From: Kluyvera intermedia
GTDB taxonomy: Bacteria > Pseudomonadota > Gammaproteobacteria > Enterobacterales > Enterobacteriaceae
DNA: 64,000 bases
Direction of reading: 5' to 3'
NCBI RefSeq assembly: GCF_034424175.1
Contig: NZ_CP139986.1
Span: forward strand, 1,798,001 to 1,862,000
The notes under the pieces are model-generated. The model was not told the DNA's origin. It saw only the letters and a list, made by a program, of their open reading frames with translations, and did not search any database. The position numbers and the translations under genes were made by a program. The stretch's first letter is position 1, and each line of letters opens with the position of its first letter. Below are positions 17,383 to 26,729 of this stretch, piece by piece.

Positions 17383-18825
17383 ATGTCTGTTCTTCCAGTA
17401 ATTATGGCCGGCGGTTCAGGTAGTCGCCTGTGGCCACTTTCTCGTGAGTGTCACCCTAAACAGTTTCTTAGCGTTGAAGGTAAGTTCTCAATGCTACAGA
17501 ATACAATAGCTCGGGTAGCACCATTGTCAGCGGGAGACCCAGTTGTCATCTGTAATGATAAGCATCGTTTCCTGGTTGCTGAACAACTCCGTGCTATCGA
17601 TAAACTCGCTAATAATATCATTCTTGAACCTGTGGGCCGAAATACTGCGCCTGCGATCGCACTTGCTGCTTTTAGTGTTCTTCAAACGGCAGAAGGGGAT
17701 GATCCTCTCTTACTGATTCTTGCTGCAGACCATGTCATTCGCGATGAAGTGGCCTTTATTCAAGCCATCACCTACGCAGAGCCCTTGGCTGAACAGGGTA
17801 AACTTGTGACCTTTGGTATTGTTCCCACGGAAGCCGAAACGGGTTATGGATACATCCGTAGAGGCGATGAAATTGGTGAGCAAGCGTATACTGTAGCCGA
17901 GTTCGTCGAGAAACCTGATTTCGATACGGCCTGTCAGTATTTTGAATCGGGAAAATATTACTGGAACAGCGGAATGTTTTTATTCCGTGCCAGCAGTTTT
18001 CTGAATGAACTTAAACAGTTATCACCTGAAATATATTACGCATGTGAAAAAGCAGTTGGGAATATTAATCCCGATCTTGATTTTATCCGAATTGATAAAG
18101 AGGCATTTAACACATGCCCGACTGATTCAATAGATTATGCAGTTATGGAACATACGCAGCATGCGGTTGTTGTCCCGATGAGTGCTGGCTGGTCTGATGT
18201 GGGTTCCTGGTCTTCATTATGGGATATTTCTACTAAAGATCCGCAGAGAAACGTTTTACACGGCGACGTGTTTGCGCATGATAGTCAAGATAATTACATC
18301 TATTCGGAAAATGCCTTTGTGAGCACAGTAGGGATCAATAATCTCGTTATTGTTCAGACACCAGATGCCGTATTAGTTGCAAATAAAGATTCTGTTCAAG
18401 ATGTAAAAAAAATCGTAGAACATTTAAAGCAAAACAACAGAGCCGAGTGTCAACAGCATCTGGAAGTTTTCCGTCCATGGGGTAAATACAACGTCATCGA
18501 TAGTGGGGAAAATTACCTGGTTAAACGGATCACCGTTAAACCAGGTGAGAAATTTGTTGCGCAGATGCACCATCATCGTGCCGAACATTGGATTGTGGTC
18601 TCTGGTATGGCTCGGGTTACCAAAGGAGAACAGACTTTTATTGTTAAGGAAAATGAGTCTACGTTTATTCCACTTGAAACTATCCATGCGTTAGAAAATC
18701 CAGGGATCCGTGCATTAGAATTAATCGAAATCCAGTCGGGTTCTTACCTTGGAGAGGATGACATTATTCGTCTGGAGCAGCGTTCAGGATTTTTGGAGGA
18801 TGGGTTTGATGAGTCCAGTAAGTAA
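17383..18825 (+). CDS. manC: Mannose-1-phosphate guanylyltransferase / mannose-6-phosphate isomerase ManC (RfbM)
   Basis: Produces GDP-mannose for the mannosyltransferase of this cluster. The 480-residue protein has two domains. The N-terminal nucleotidyltransferase carries GGSGSRLWPLSRECHPKQF and the FVEKP sugar-binding motif. The C-terminal cupin domain (about residues 360-480) carries the metal-binding MHHHRAEHW run and is the isomerase-like part. It starts directly after wbaN and overlaps manB by 17 bases. A colanic-acid-linked paralogue (cpsB) is expected elsewhere in the genome. Confidence 0.96.
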   Translation: MSVLPVIMAGGSGSRLWPLSRECHPKQFLSVEGKFSMLQNTIARVAPLSAGDPVVICNDKHRFLVAEQLRAIDKLANNIILEPVGRNTAPAIALAAFSVLQTAEGDDPLLLILAADHVIRDEVAFIQAITYAEPLAEQGKLVTFGIVPTEAETGYGYIRRGDEIGEQAYTVAEFVEKPDFDTACQYFESGKYYWNSGMFLFRASSFLNELKQLSPEIYYACEKAVGNINPDLDFIRIDKEAFNTCPTDSIDYAVMEHTQHAVVVPMSAGWSDVGSWSSLWDISTKDPQRNVLHGDVFAHDSQDNYIYSENAFVSTVGINNLVIVQTPDAVLVANKDSVQDVKKIVEHLKQNNRAECQQHLEVFRPWGKYNVIDSGENYLVKRITVKPGEKFVAQMHHHRAEHWIVVSGMARVTKGEQTFIVKENESTFIPLETIHALENPGIRALELIEIQSGSYLGEDDIIRLEQRSGFLEDGFDESSK

Positions 18826-20236
18826 CAGCCACGATGTGATTAGCACATCGGGTATCGCTTTTGGCACCAGTGGTGCTCGCGGTCTCGTGACCGATTTTAC
18901 GCCTGCCGTGTGCGCTGCTTTTACCGTTTCGTTTGTGGCTGTTATGCAGCAACAATTTTCATTCGAGGCGATAGCGCTGGCAATTGATAATCGTCCGAGT
19001 AGCTATGCGATGGCACAAGCTTGTGCTGCAGCGCTGAATGATAAAGGTATCAACACGGTTTTCTATGGTGTTATACCAACGCCTGCTTTAGCACTACAGT
19101 CTATGGCTGACAACATTCCGGCGATCATGGTGACCGGTAGCCACATACCTTTCGATCGCAATGGGCTAAAGTTCTATCGTCCTGATGGTGAAATTACCAA
19201 AGATGATGAAATGGCAATTCAGAATGTTGAAGCATCCTGTGACCAGCTTATCGTTAAAGAGCTGACAATCTCAACGGTTGCTGCTGAAAACTACATTTCA
19301 CGTTATCTTTCATTATTCCCTGCGCCTTTTTTGAAAAATAAGCGCATTGGTATTTATGAGCACTCCAGCGCGGGACGCGATCTCTATAAGCCCTTATTCA
19401 ATGCATTAGGGGCGGAAGTAGTAAGCCTGGACCGAAGCGACAGTTTTGTCCCTATAGATACCGAAGCGGTAAGTGAAGAGGACAGAGAAAAAGCGCGTAA
19501 TTGGGCAAAACATTTCAAACTTGATGCCATCTTTTCTACCGACGGCGATGGTGACCGGCCATTAATTTCTGATGAGAAAGGACAGTGGTTGAGAGGGGAT
19601 ATTCTTGGGTTGTTGTGTTCGCAGGCCCTGTTCGCAGATGCTGTTGCTATTCCGGTAAGCTGTAACAGTATTATTTCTTCTGGTTGTTTCTTTAAGCATG
19701 TGGAGCTAACGAAAATCGGCTCCCCCTATGTTATCGCAGCTTTTTCTGAGTTGGCACAGTGTTATGACCGCATCGTTGGGTTCGAAGCCAATGGCGGTTT
19801 TTTATTAGGAAGTGATGTCACCATTAATGATCGTACTTTGTGTGCATTACCGACCCGCGATGCCGTATTACCTGCGATTATGCTCCTTTACAGCAGCCGT
19901 GAGAAAAATATTAGTAGTCTTGTTACGACATTGCCTCATCGTTATACCCATTCTGACCGATTACAGAATATCAGTCTTGAGAAAAGCCGCAGCTTGGTTG
20001 AGATGGGAACGGTCAATCAGCAGTTGTTGTTGAGTCGTATCGGTTTGGGAGAAGAAGTTGCGCACTCAATGGATACGACGGATGGGATAAGAATAACCCT
20101 TGGTAGCGGAAGTATTGTACATTTGCGTCCTTCAGGGAATGCGCCTGAATTGCGTTGTTATGCCGAGGCCAATTCACTAGAATTGGCGCAGGATATTGTG
20201 GATACAGTACTCACAAATGTCAGTAGTTTAAATTAA
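18809..20236 (+). CDS. manB: Phosphomannomutase ManB (RfbK)
   Basis: Interconverts mannose-6-phosphate and mannose-1-phosphate for ManC. ATG 18809 with GGAGGA at 18795-18800 gives 475 residues, near the 477 of Salmonella RfbK. The longer frame from 18749 lies within manC and is not favoured. The phosphoserine loop is TGSHIPFDRNG, the metal-binding loop DGDGDRP and the sugar-binding loop FEANGGFLLG, in the order of the alpha-D-phosphohexomutase family. The C-terminal phosphate-binding domain has LRPSGNAPELRCYAEA. Confidence 0.96.
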   Translation: MSPVSNSHDVISTSGIAFGTSGARGLVTDFTPAVCAAFTVSFVAVMQQQFSFEAIALAIDNRPSSYAMAQACAAALNDKGINTVFYGVIPTPALALQSMADNIPAIMVTGSHIPFDRNGLKFYRPDGEITKDDEMAIQNVEASCDQLIVKELTISTVAAENYISRYLSLFPAPFLKNKRIGIYEHSSAGRDLYKPLFNALGAEVVSLDRSDSFVPIDTEAVSEEDREKARNWAKHFKLDAIFSTDGDGDRPLISDEKGQWLRGDILGLLCSQALFADAVAIPVSCNSIISSGCFFKHVELTKIGSPYVIAAFSELAQCYDRIVGFEANGGFLLGSDVTINDRTLCALPTRDAVLPAIMLLYSSREKNISSLVTTLPHRYTHSDRLQNISLEKSRSLVEMGTVNQQLLLSRIGLGEEVAHSMDTTDGIRITLGSGSIVHLRPSGNAPELRCYAEANSLELAQDIVDTVLTNVSSLN

Positions 20237-20793
20237 GCTTTTATCTGGTTGCTAATACCCATTCATAGGGTGAGGATTAAATGGATAATATTGATAATAA
20301 GTATAATCCACAGTTATGTAAGCTTTTATTAGCCATTTCTGACTTGGTTTTTTTTAATGTGGCGTTGTGGTTATCATTAGGATGTGTCTATCTGATTTTT
20401 GACGATGTCCAGCGTTTTGTCCCCCAGGAGCAGATGGATACCCGCGTGATTTCGCATTTTATATTATCGATAGTCTGTGTGGGGTGGTTCTGGGTTCGCT
20501 TGCGACATTATACCTACCGCAAACCATTCTGGTATGAACTGAAAGAAATCTTCCGTACTATCGCCATTTTCGCCGTGTTTGATTTAGCCTTAATTGCATT
20601 TACGAAATGGCAGTTTTCGCGTTATGTTTGGGTTTTTTGCTGGGCTTTTGCATTAATCTTGGTGCCTCTTTTCAGAGCTCTGACCAAACGTTTCCTCAAC
20701 AAAATGGGCATCTGGAAGAAAAAAACGATTATCTTGGGATCTGGGCAAAATGCCCAAGGGGCTTACTCTGCCTTGCAGAGTGAAGAGATGATG

Positions 20794-20801
20794 GGATTTG
20801 A
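20794..20801. repeat. IS1 target-site duplication, left copy
   Basis: GGATTTGA, identical to 21570-21577 on the other side of IS1. An 8- or 9-bp duplication is normal for IS1. A perfect pair means no rearrangement has happened since insertion. Confidence 0.95.
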
Positions 20802-20816
20802 GGTAATGACTCCAAC

Positions 20817-21320
20817 TTATTGATAGTGTTTTATGTTCAGATAATGCCCGATGACTTTGTCATGCAGCTCCACCGATTTTGAGAACGACAGCGACTTCCG
20901 TCCCAGCCGTGCCAGGTGCTGCCTCAGATTCAGGTTATGCCGCTCAATTCGCTGCGTATATCGCTTGCTGATTACGTGCAGCTTTCCCTTCAGGCGGGAT
21001 TCATACAGCGGCCAGCCATCCGTCATCCATATCACCACGTCAAAGGGTGACAGCAGTCTCATAAGACGCCCCAGCGTCGCCATAGTGCGTTCACCGAATA
21101 CGTGCGCAACAACCGTCTTCCGGAGCCTGTCATACGCGTAAAACAGCCAGCGCTGGCGCGATTTAGCCCCGACGTATCCCCACTGTTCGTCCATTTCCGC
21201 GCAGACGATGACGTCACTGCCCGGCTGTATGCGCGAGGTTACCGACTGCGGCCTGAGTTTTTTAAATGGCGGAAAATCGTGTTGAGGCCAACGCCCATAA
21301 TGCGGGCGGTTGCCCGGCAT
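20817..21320 (-). CDS. insB: IS1 transposase reading frame InsB
   Basis: The second IS1 frame. It is used mainly as the C-terminal part of the InsAB' transposase, made by -1 frameshifting from insA at an AAAAAAC slippery site (21257-21263 on the opposite strand). It contains the DDE-type catalytic region, seen in EMDEQWGYVG, WMTDGWPLYE and the HN...E stretch near the end. The listed 167 residues begin at an in-frame start. The functional fusion would run from 21514 to 20817. Sequence is close to standard IS1. Confidence 0.95.
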   Translation of the reverse strand: MPGNRPHYGRWPQHDFPPFKKLRPQSVTSRIQPGSDVIVCAEMDEQWGYVGAKSRQRWLFYAYDRLRKTVVAHVFGERTMATLGRLMRLLSPFDVVIWMTDGWPLYESRLKGKLHVISKRYTQRIERHNLNLRQHLARLGRKSLSFSKSVELHDKVIGHYLNIKHYQ

Positions 21321-21514
21321 CCAACGCCATTCATGGCCATATCAATGATTTTCTGGTGCGTACCGGGTTGAGAAGCGGTGTAAGTGAACTGCAGTTGCCA
21401 TGTTTTACGGCAGTGAGAGCAGAGATAGCGCTGATGTCCGGCAGTGCTTTTGCCGTTACGCACCACCCCGTCAGTAGCTGAACAGGAGGGACAGCTGATA
21501 GAAACAGAAGCCAC
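21239..21514 (-). CDS. insA: IS1 protein InsA
   Basis: A 91-residue DNA-binding protein that starts with GTG. It has an N-terminal zinc-ribbon pair of cysteine motifs (CPSC and CSHC) and a helix-turn-helix. Alone it binds IS1 ends and represses transposition; fused to InsB by frameshifting it forms the transposase. The frame is intact. Confidence 0.95.
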   Translation of the reverse strand: MASVSISCPSCSATDGVVRNGKSTAGHQRYLCSHCRKTWQLQFTYTASQPGTHQKIIDMAMNGVGCRATARIMGVGLNTIFRHLKNSGRSR

Positions 21515-21569
21515 TGGAGCACCTCAAAAACACCATCATACACTAAATCAGTAAGTTGGCAGCATCACC

Positions 21570-21577
21570 GGATTTGA
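21570..21577. repeat. IS1 target-site duplication, right copy
   Basis: GGATTTGA, the right-hand copy of the duplication. The next base (21578) completes wbaP codon 174 when IS1 is removed. Confidence 0.95.
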
Positions 21578-22643
21578 TGTTGTGGCTTTTTTTGACACAC
21601 AGACCCACGATATTGAAATAAATTCATTGCCTGTAATAAAAGATGTTGAGACCATCTGGAACCTGAGGCGCACTGGTGATGTTCATTATATTCTTGCTTT
21701 TGAATATACCGAGCTAGATAAAACACACTTCTGGTTACGTGAACTATCAAAACACAATTGCCGTTCTGTGACCGTGGTTCCTTCGTTTCGTGGTTTGCCA
21801 TTATATAACACAGATATGTCCTTTATCTTTAGCCATGAGGTTATGTTGCTAAGGATTCAGAACAATCTTGCCAAACGTTCTTCTCGATTCATTAAGCGTA
21901 CATTTGATATTCTTTGTTCATTAACGATTCTGTTAATCACGTCGCCGCTTATGATCTATCTTTGGTTCAAAGTCACGCGTGACGGCGGTCCGGCAATTTA
22001 CGGTCATCAGCGAGTAGGGCGTCATGGTAAATTATTTCCATGCTATAAATTTCGCTCGATGGTGATGAACTCTCAGGAAGTGCTAAAAGATCTTTTGGAC
22101 AAAGATCCTGTGGCGAGGGCTGAGTGGGATAAAGATTTTAAATTGAAAAATGATCCACGCATCACATCCGTTGGCAGTTTTATTCGTAAAACAAGCCTTG
22201 ATGAGTTACCGCAATTGTTCAATGTTTTGAAAGGAGAAATGAGTCTGGTCGGCCCACGACCTATCATTTCTGATGAGCTTGAGCGCTACTGTGATGATGT
22301 TGATTATTATTTGATGGCAAAGCCAGGAATGACGGGCTTATGGCAGGTTAGCGGCCGTAATGATGTTGACTATGACACTCGCGTCTATTTCGATTCCTGG
22401 TATGTTAAAAACTGGACGCTCTGGAATGATATTGCCATTCTGTTTAAGACCGTGAAGGTGGTTTTACACCGCGATGGTGCGTATTGAAAGCGATGGTAGT
22501 GACTAAAAATTATACATTGAATCGTTCTTGTATTTTGAGTGCATCAATTGCTACCTTCTTGCCTCGCCCCTGAGTTAACATGTTGTTCGTTTAAGCCCTC
22601 GGAGTCAGTTCCGCTGGGTTACCACACCTGACAGGAGTATGTA

Positions 22644-24050
22644 ATGTCCAAGCAACAGATCGGCGTTGTCGGTATGGCAGTGATGGGGCGCAATCTGGCG
22701 CTCAACATCGAGAGCCGTGGTTATACCGTCTCCATCTTTAACCGTTCCCGTGAAAAAACCGAAGAAGTTGTTGCCGAGAACCCAGGCAAGAAATTGGTGC
22801 CACATTACACGGTACAAGAATTCGTCGAGTCTCTTGAAACCCCACGTCGTATCCTGTTAATGGTGAAAGCGGGCGCGGGAACTGATGCTGCCATTGATTC
22901 CCTGAAGCCATACCTTGATAAAGGCGACATCATTATTGATGGCGGCAATACCTTCTTCCAGGACACTATTCGCCGTAATCGTGAACTGTCTGCAGAAGGT
23001 TTTAACTTTATCGGCACCGGCGTATCTGGCGGCGAAGAAGGCGCCCTGAAGGGCCCATCTATCATGCCTGGTGGCCAGAAAGAAGCATACGAGCTGGTTG
23101 CTCCAATCCTGACTAAGATTGCTGCGGTTGCTGAAGATGGCGAACCGTGCGTGACCTATATTGGTGCGGACGGTGCGGGTCATTACGTGAAAATGGTTCA
23201 CAACGGTATTGAATACGGCGATATGCAGCTGATTGCTGAAGCGTATTCTCTGCTGAAAGGCGGCCTGAACCTGTCTAATGAAGAGCTGGCTACCACTTTC
23301 ACTGAGTGGAATGAAGGCGAGCTGAGCAGCTACCTGATCGACATCACCAAAGACATCTTCACCAAAAAAGATGAAGAAGGTAAATACCTGGTTGATGTGA
23401 TTCTGGATGAAGCAGCGAACAAGGGTACCGGTAAGTGGACCAGCCAGAGCTCACTGGATCTGGGTGAACCGTTGTCTCTGATCACTGAATCCGTGTTTGC
23501 GCGTTACATCTCTTCTCTGAAAGAGCAGCGTGTTGCGGCATCTAAAGTGCTGTCTGGCCCACAGGCCAAACTGGCGGGCGATAAAGCTGAGTTTATCGAG
23601 AAAGTTCGTCGCGCTCTGTATCTGGGTAAAATCGTCTCCTACGCGCAAGGCTTCTCTCAGCTGCGTGCAGCGTCCGATGAGTATAACTGGGATCTGAACT
23701 ACGGCGAAATCGCGAAGATCTTCCGCGCGGGCTGCATCATTCGTGCTCAGTTCCTGCAGAAAATCACCGACGCCTATGCTGAAAATGCAGGCATCGCGAA
23801 CCTGCTGCTGGCACCGTATTTCAAAAATATCGCTGATGAATATCAGCAGGCGCTACGTGATGTCGTCGCGTACGCTGTGCAGAACGGTATTCCGGTACCA
23901 ACGTTCTCTGCCGCCGTGGCTTACTACGATAGCTATCGTGCTGCGGTTCTGCCAGCGAACCTGATTCAGGCTCAGCGTGACTACTTCGGTGCGCACACCT
24001 ATAAACGTACTGATAAAGACGGTGTGTTCCACACCGAGTGGCTGGATTAA
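22644..24050 (+). CDS. gnd: 6-phosphogluconate dehydrogenase, decarboxylating
   Basis: Oxidative pentose-phosphate enzyme converting 6-phosphogluconate to ribulose-5-phosphate with NADPH production in the cytoplasm. The 468 residues are full length. The NADP-binding GMAVMGRNLALN with FNRSREKT is at the N-terminus, and the family signature appears in VKMVHNGIEYGDMQLIAEAY. A good ribosome-binding site (ACAGGAG) precedes ATG 22644. gnd forms the right border of the O-antigen locus and is often carried along when that locus is exchanged. Its composition and codon use are those of a highly expressed core gene, in sharp contrast to wzy and wzx. Confidence 0.98.
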   Translation: MSKQQIGVVGMAVMGRNLALNIESRGYTVSIFNRSREKTEEVVAENPGKKLVPHYTVQEFVESLETPRRILLMVKAGAGTDAAIDSLKPYLDKGDIIIDGGNTFFQDTIRRNRELSAEGFNFIGTGVSGGEEGALKGPSIMPGGQKEAYELVAPILTKIAAVAEDGEPCVTYIGADGAGHYVKMVHNGIEYGDMQLIAEAYSLLKGGLNLSNEELATTFTEWNEGELSSYLIDITKDIFTKKDEEGKYLVDVILDEAANKGTGKWTSQSSLDLGEPLSLITESVFARYISSLKEQRVAASKVLSGPQAKLAGDKAEFIEKVRRALYLGKIVSYAQGFSQLRAASDEYNWDLNYGEIAKIFRAGCIIRAQFLQKITDAYAENAGIANLLLAPYFKNIADEYQQALRDVVAYAVQNGIPVPTFSAAVAYYDSYRAAVLPANLIQAQRDYFGAHTYKRTDKDGVFHTEWLD

Positions 24051-24076
24051 TCTGAATTAGCTAACCACTAAATGCA

Positions 24077-24099
24077 GGCCCGGAGCGCTCCTTCGGGCT
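24077..24099 (+). terminator. Rho-independent terminator of gnd
   Basis: GGCCCGGAG at 24077-24085 pairs with CTTCGGGCT at 24091-24099 (two G-U pairs) around a 5-base loop. A run of six T follows. Confidence 0.85.
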
Positions 24100-24260
24100 T
24101 TTTTATTGTCTGAAAACAGCATTCAGTCAGCTCTGATAGGCGCCGTTATACTGATTCGCGATATACTGGGGCCACATGTTGATCCGATAACACGATGTTG
24201 GGTCTCACGGCGGTAACACGCTTACCCTTAAATGTTTAACCGGAAGAAGTTACAGAGCGA

Positions 24261-25427
24261 ATGAAGATAACTATCTCAGGAACAGGTTACGTTGGCCTCT
24301 CGAACGGCATTTTGATCGCCCAACATCACGAAGTTGTGGCGCTGGATATCATTCAGGCCAAAGTCGACATGCTGAATCAGAAAATATCACCGATCGTCGA
24401 CAAAGAGATTGAAGAGTATCTGGCGACGAAAACGCTGAATTTCCGTGCGACCACAGATAAGCATGACGCATACCGCGATGCCGATTTTGTGATCATCGCG
24501 ACGCCAACCGACTACGATCCGAAAACAAATTACTTCAATACGTCGAGCGTTGAATCGGTTATTCGCGATGTTATCGAGATTAACCCGCATGCGACGATGG
24601 TCATAAAATCTACCATCCCGGTCGGTTTCACTAAAGAGATTAAAGAAAGATTGGGTATCGACAACATCTTTTTCTCACCCGAATTTCTGCGTGAAGGTCG
24701 CGCCCTGTATGACAACTTGCACCCGTCACGTATTGTGATTGGTGAGCGCTCCGAACGTGCTGAGCGTTTCGCTTCGTTATTGCAGGAAGGGGCTCGGAAG
24801 AAAGATATCCCGACTCTCTTTACCGATTCTACTGAAGCGGAAGCCATCAAACTTTTCGCCAATACTTATCTGGCATTACGTGTGGCTTACTTTAACGAGT
24901 TAGACAGTTATGCGGAAAGCCTGGGTCTGGACTCTCGTCAGATTATTGAAGGGGTTTGTTTGGATCCGCGCATTGGTAACCATTACAACAATCCGTCGTT
25001 TGGTTATGGTGGCTACTGCTTGCCGAAAGATACCAAGCAACTTCTTGCTAACTACGCTGCGGTGCCAAATAACATTATCGGCGCGATTGTCGACGCTAAC
25101 CGTACACGTAAAGATTTTATTGCTGACTCTATCCTTGCTCGCCAGCCTAAAGTGGTCGGCATCTATCGCCTGGTGATGAAGTCGGGGTCTGATAACTTCC
25201 GCGCGTCCTCTATTCAGGGGATCATGAAGCGTATTAAGGCTAAAGGCATTCCGGTGATCATCTATGAACCAGCGATGAAAGAAGATGAATTTTTCAACTC
25301 ACGCGTAGTACGTAGCCTGGATGCTTTTAAGCAGGAAGCTGATGTGATTGTCTCCAACAGAATGGCGGAAGAGTTGGCGGATGTAGCAGACAAAGTTTAT
25401 ACCCGCGATCTCTTTGGTAATGATTAG
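24261..25427 (+). CDS. ugd: UDP-glucose 6-dehydrogenase Ugd
   Basis: Oxidises UDP-glucose to UDP-glucuronate, used for colanic acid and for the aminoarabinose that modifies lipid A. The 388 residues are full length. The N-terminal NAD-binding motif is GTGYVGLSNG, and the catalytic cysteine lies in GYGGYCLPKDTKQL. It is placed between gnd and wzz, its usual site in this group. In relatives it is controlled by Rcs and PmrA; I could not place those boxes confidently in the 210-base upstream gap. Confidence 0.97.
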   Translation: MKITISGTGYVGLSNGILIAQHHEVVALDIIQAKVDMLNQKISPIVDKEIEEYLATKTLNFRATTDKHDAYRDADFVIIATPTDYDPKTNYFNTSSVESVIRDVIEINPHATMVIKSTIPVGFTKEIKERLGIDNIFFSPEFLREGRALYDNLHPSRIVIGERSERAERFASLLQEGARKKDIPTLFTDSTEAEAIKLFANTYLALRVAYFNELDSYAESLGLDSRQIIEGVCLDPRIGNHYNNPSFGYGGYCLPKDTKQLLANYAAVPNNIIGAIVDANRTRKDFIADSILARQPKVVGIYRLVMKSGSDNFRASSIQGIMKRIKAKGIPVIIYEPAMKEDEFFNSRVVRSLDAFKQEADVIVSNRMAEELADVADKVYTRDLFGND

Positions 25428-25440
25428 ATTTTTTGACTGA

Positions 25441-25468
25441 TGCAATGCCCCAGCTAGGGGGCATTGCA
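25441..25468 (+). terminator. Hairpin downstream of ugd
   Basis: TGCAATGCCCC at 25441-25451 pairs perfectly with GGGGCATTGCA at 25458-25468 around a 6-base loop. The following sequence is T-rich but has no clean U run, so termination may be partial. Confidence 0.6.
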
Positions 25469-25689
25469 TGATTTATCATCACAATTGATTATTTTTCTAA
25501 AAAACGCCGTATTTTTTGCCTTATCAATAAATGAAGTTACACTTGATGGAAATGATAATCATCAGCAGCCAAAAATAGAGTCGTTATCTCTGATAACTCT
25601 GTCTTTTTTCTGGGTTAATTCTGATAGTAATTATTAGAATAATGTTTAGAATGGCAGGCTTTTATACCTTTATTTCAGTTAGGGTTTAT

Positions 25690-26673
25690 ATGACGCAAGC
25701 AAGTAACAGCGGAGCAGTGAAGGATCGTTCCGAACCAGAGCAAATCGATTTAATTGATTTAGTAGTGCAGCTTTGGCGTGGCAAAGTAACTATTATAGCC
25801 AGTGTCATGATTATCCTTATCCTGGCTGTGGCCTATCTGTTTGTAGCCAAAGAAAAATGGACTTCAACGGCCATTGTGACGCAACCGGATGCTGCACAAA
25901 TAGCTACATACAGTATCGCTTTAAAAGTGCTCTATCCAGACGGCTCGGTCAAAATGGAGGAAGTCCAAAATCGAGTTGTTAGTCGCTTTTCCTCGGCGCT
26001 TTCGGCTCTCTCGAATGAGCTAGATAATCAAGATAAACCCGAAAAACTGACGGTAGATCAGGCTATTAAAGGACATGAATTACCTATTCAGATTACCTAT
26101 GTGGGCGGTAGTGCCCAAGAAGCACAGAAAACGTTGGCGCAGTATATCCAGAAGATTGATGAACAGGTCGCAGATGAACTGCATCTCGATTTGAACGATA
26201 GCATCAAACAGCAAATCCTGACGCTGTCCTCCTCTTTAGAAACCCAGGAAACCGTTGCTGAAGAGCAACGTACTCTGCGCCTGAAACAAATTAAAGAAGC
26301 GTTGAAGTACGCGCAAGAAGCCAATATCGTCAAGCCACAGCAACAGCAGCCGCAGGATGTGACGCAAGATACTCTGTTCCTGCTGGGCAGCGAAGGGCTG
26401 AGCGCGATGATTAAAAATGAAGCGACTCGTCCGCTGGTCTTCCCGGGTAATTACTACCAGACAAAAAACAACCTGCTGGATATTGAGCGTATTAAAGTTG
26501 ACCCGAAAACCATCCATGCCTATCGCTATGTGATGAAACCGGATCTTCCTATCCGCCGTGATAGTCCGAAACGCGCCATTGTGCTGGTGCTAGCCGTTCT
26601 ATTAGGTGGCATGATTGGCTCCGGCATCGTACTTGGACGCAACGCACTCCGCGAGTACCGTAACCGCCACTAG
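25690..26673 (+). CDS. wzzB: O-antigen chain-length regulator WzzB
   Basis: A polysaccharide co-polymerase of the inner membrane that sets the modal number of O units added by Wzy. ATG 25690 gives 327 residues and a start like other WzzB proteins; the frame extends 16 residues upstream without similarity. There are two membrane segments, about residues 35-55 and 298-318, flanking a large periplasmic coiled-coil domain. The family signature is the proline-rich MKPDLPIRRDSPKRAIVLVLAVLLGG before and within the second segment; PEQIDLIDLVVQLWRGK precedes the first. If wbaP inactivation blocks O-unit synthesis, WzzB would have no substrate. Confidence 0.95.
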   Translation: MTQASNSGAVKDRSEPEQIDLIDLVVQLWRGKVTIIASVMIILILAVAYLFVAKEKWTSTAIVTQPDAAQIATYSIALKVLYPDGSVKMEEVQNRVVSRFSSALSALSNELDNQDKPEKLTVDQAIKGHELPIQITYVGGSAQEAQKTLAQYIQKIDEQVADELHLDLNDSIKQQILTLSSSLETQETVAEEQRTLRLKQIKEALKYAQEANIVKPQQQQPQDVTQDTLFLLGSEGLSAMIKNEATRPLVFPGNYYQTKNNLLDIERIKVDPKTIHAYRYVMKPDLPIRRDSPKRAIVLVLAVLLGGMIGSGIVLGRNALREYRNRH

Positions 26674-26691
26674 CGCCACGGTATCGTGAAA

Positions 26692-26728
26692 AAAACAGGC
26701 CCGCCAGCATCTGCTCCGGGCCTGTTTT
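26692..26728. terminator. Bidirectional terminator between wzzB and hisI
   Basis: AAAACAGGCCCG at 26692-26703 and CGGGCCTGTTTT at 26717-26728 are perfect inverted repeats with a 13-base loop. A and T tails on the two sides allow termination of wzzB (+) and of the his operon (-), whose last gene ends two bases further on. Confidence 0.9.
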
Positions 26729-26729
26729 G

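Larger units (their letters stand above)
20802..21569 (-). mobile_element. IS1: IS1 element, complete, 768 bp
   Basis: Exactly 768 bases, starting GGTAATGACTCCAACTTAT and ending in the reverse complement of GGTGATGCTGCCAACTTAC, the two imperfect terminal repeats of IS1. It is flanked by an 8-bp duplication GGATTTGA at 20794-20801 and 21570-21577. The element lies opposite to the O-antigen operon and both transposase frames are open, so it looks recent and potentially active. Confidence 0.98.
20281..22487 (+). pseudogene. wbaP: WbaP (RfbP) undecaprenyl-phosphate galactose phosphotransferase, interrupted by IS1
   Basis: WbaP starts each O unit by moving galactose-1-phosphate to undecaprenyl phosphate. 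The gene is split by IS1 inside codon 174: the 5' part is 20281-20801 and the 3' part resumes at 21578. Joining them with one target-repeat copy gives 477 codons without a stop, 476 residues as in Salmonella. The 5' part encodes four N-terminal membrane segments. The 3' part encodes the rest of the middle loop, a further hydrophobic segment and the catalytic domain with the conserved KFRSM, DELPQLFNVLKGEMSLVGPRP and KPGMTGLWQVSGR blocks. Read through, the 5' frame ends 7 residues into IS1 at 20823. A GTG at 21582 could start a 301-residue C-terminal fragment. Confidence 0.95.
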
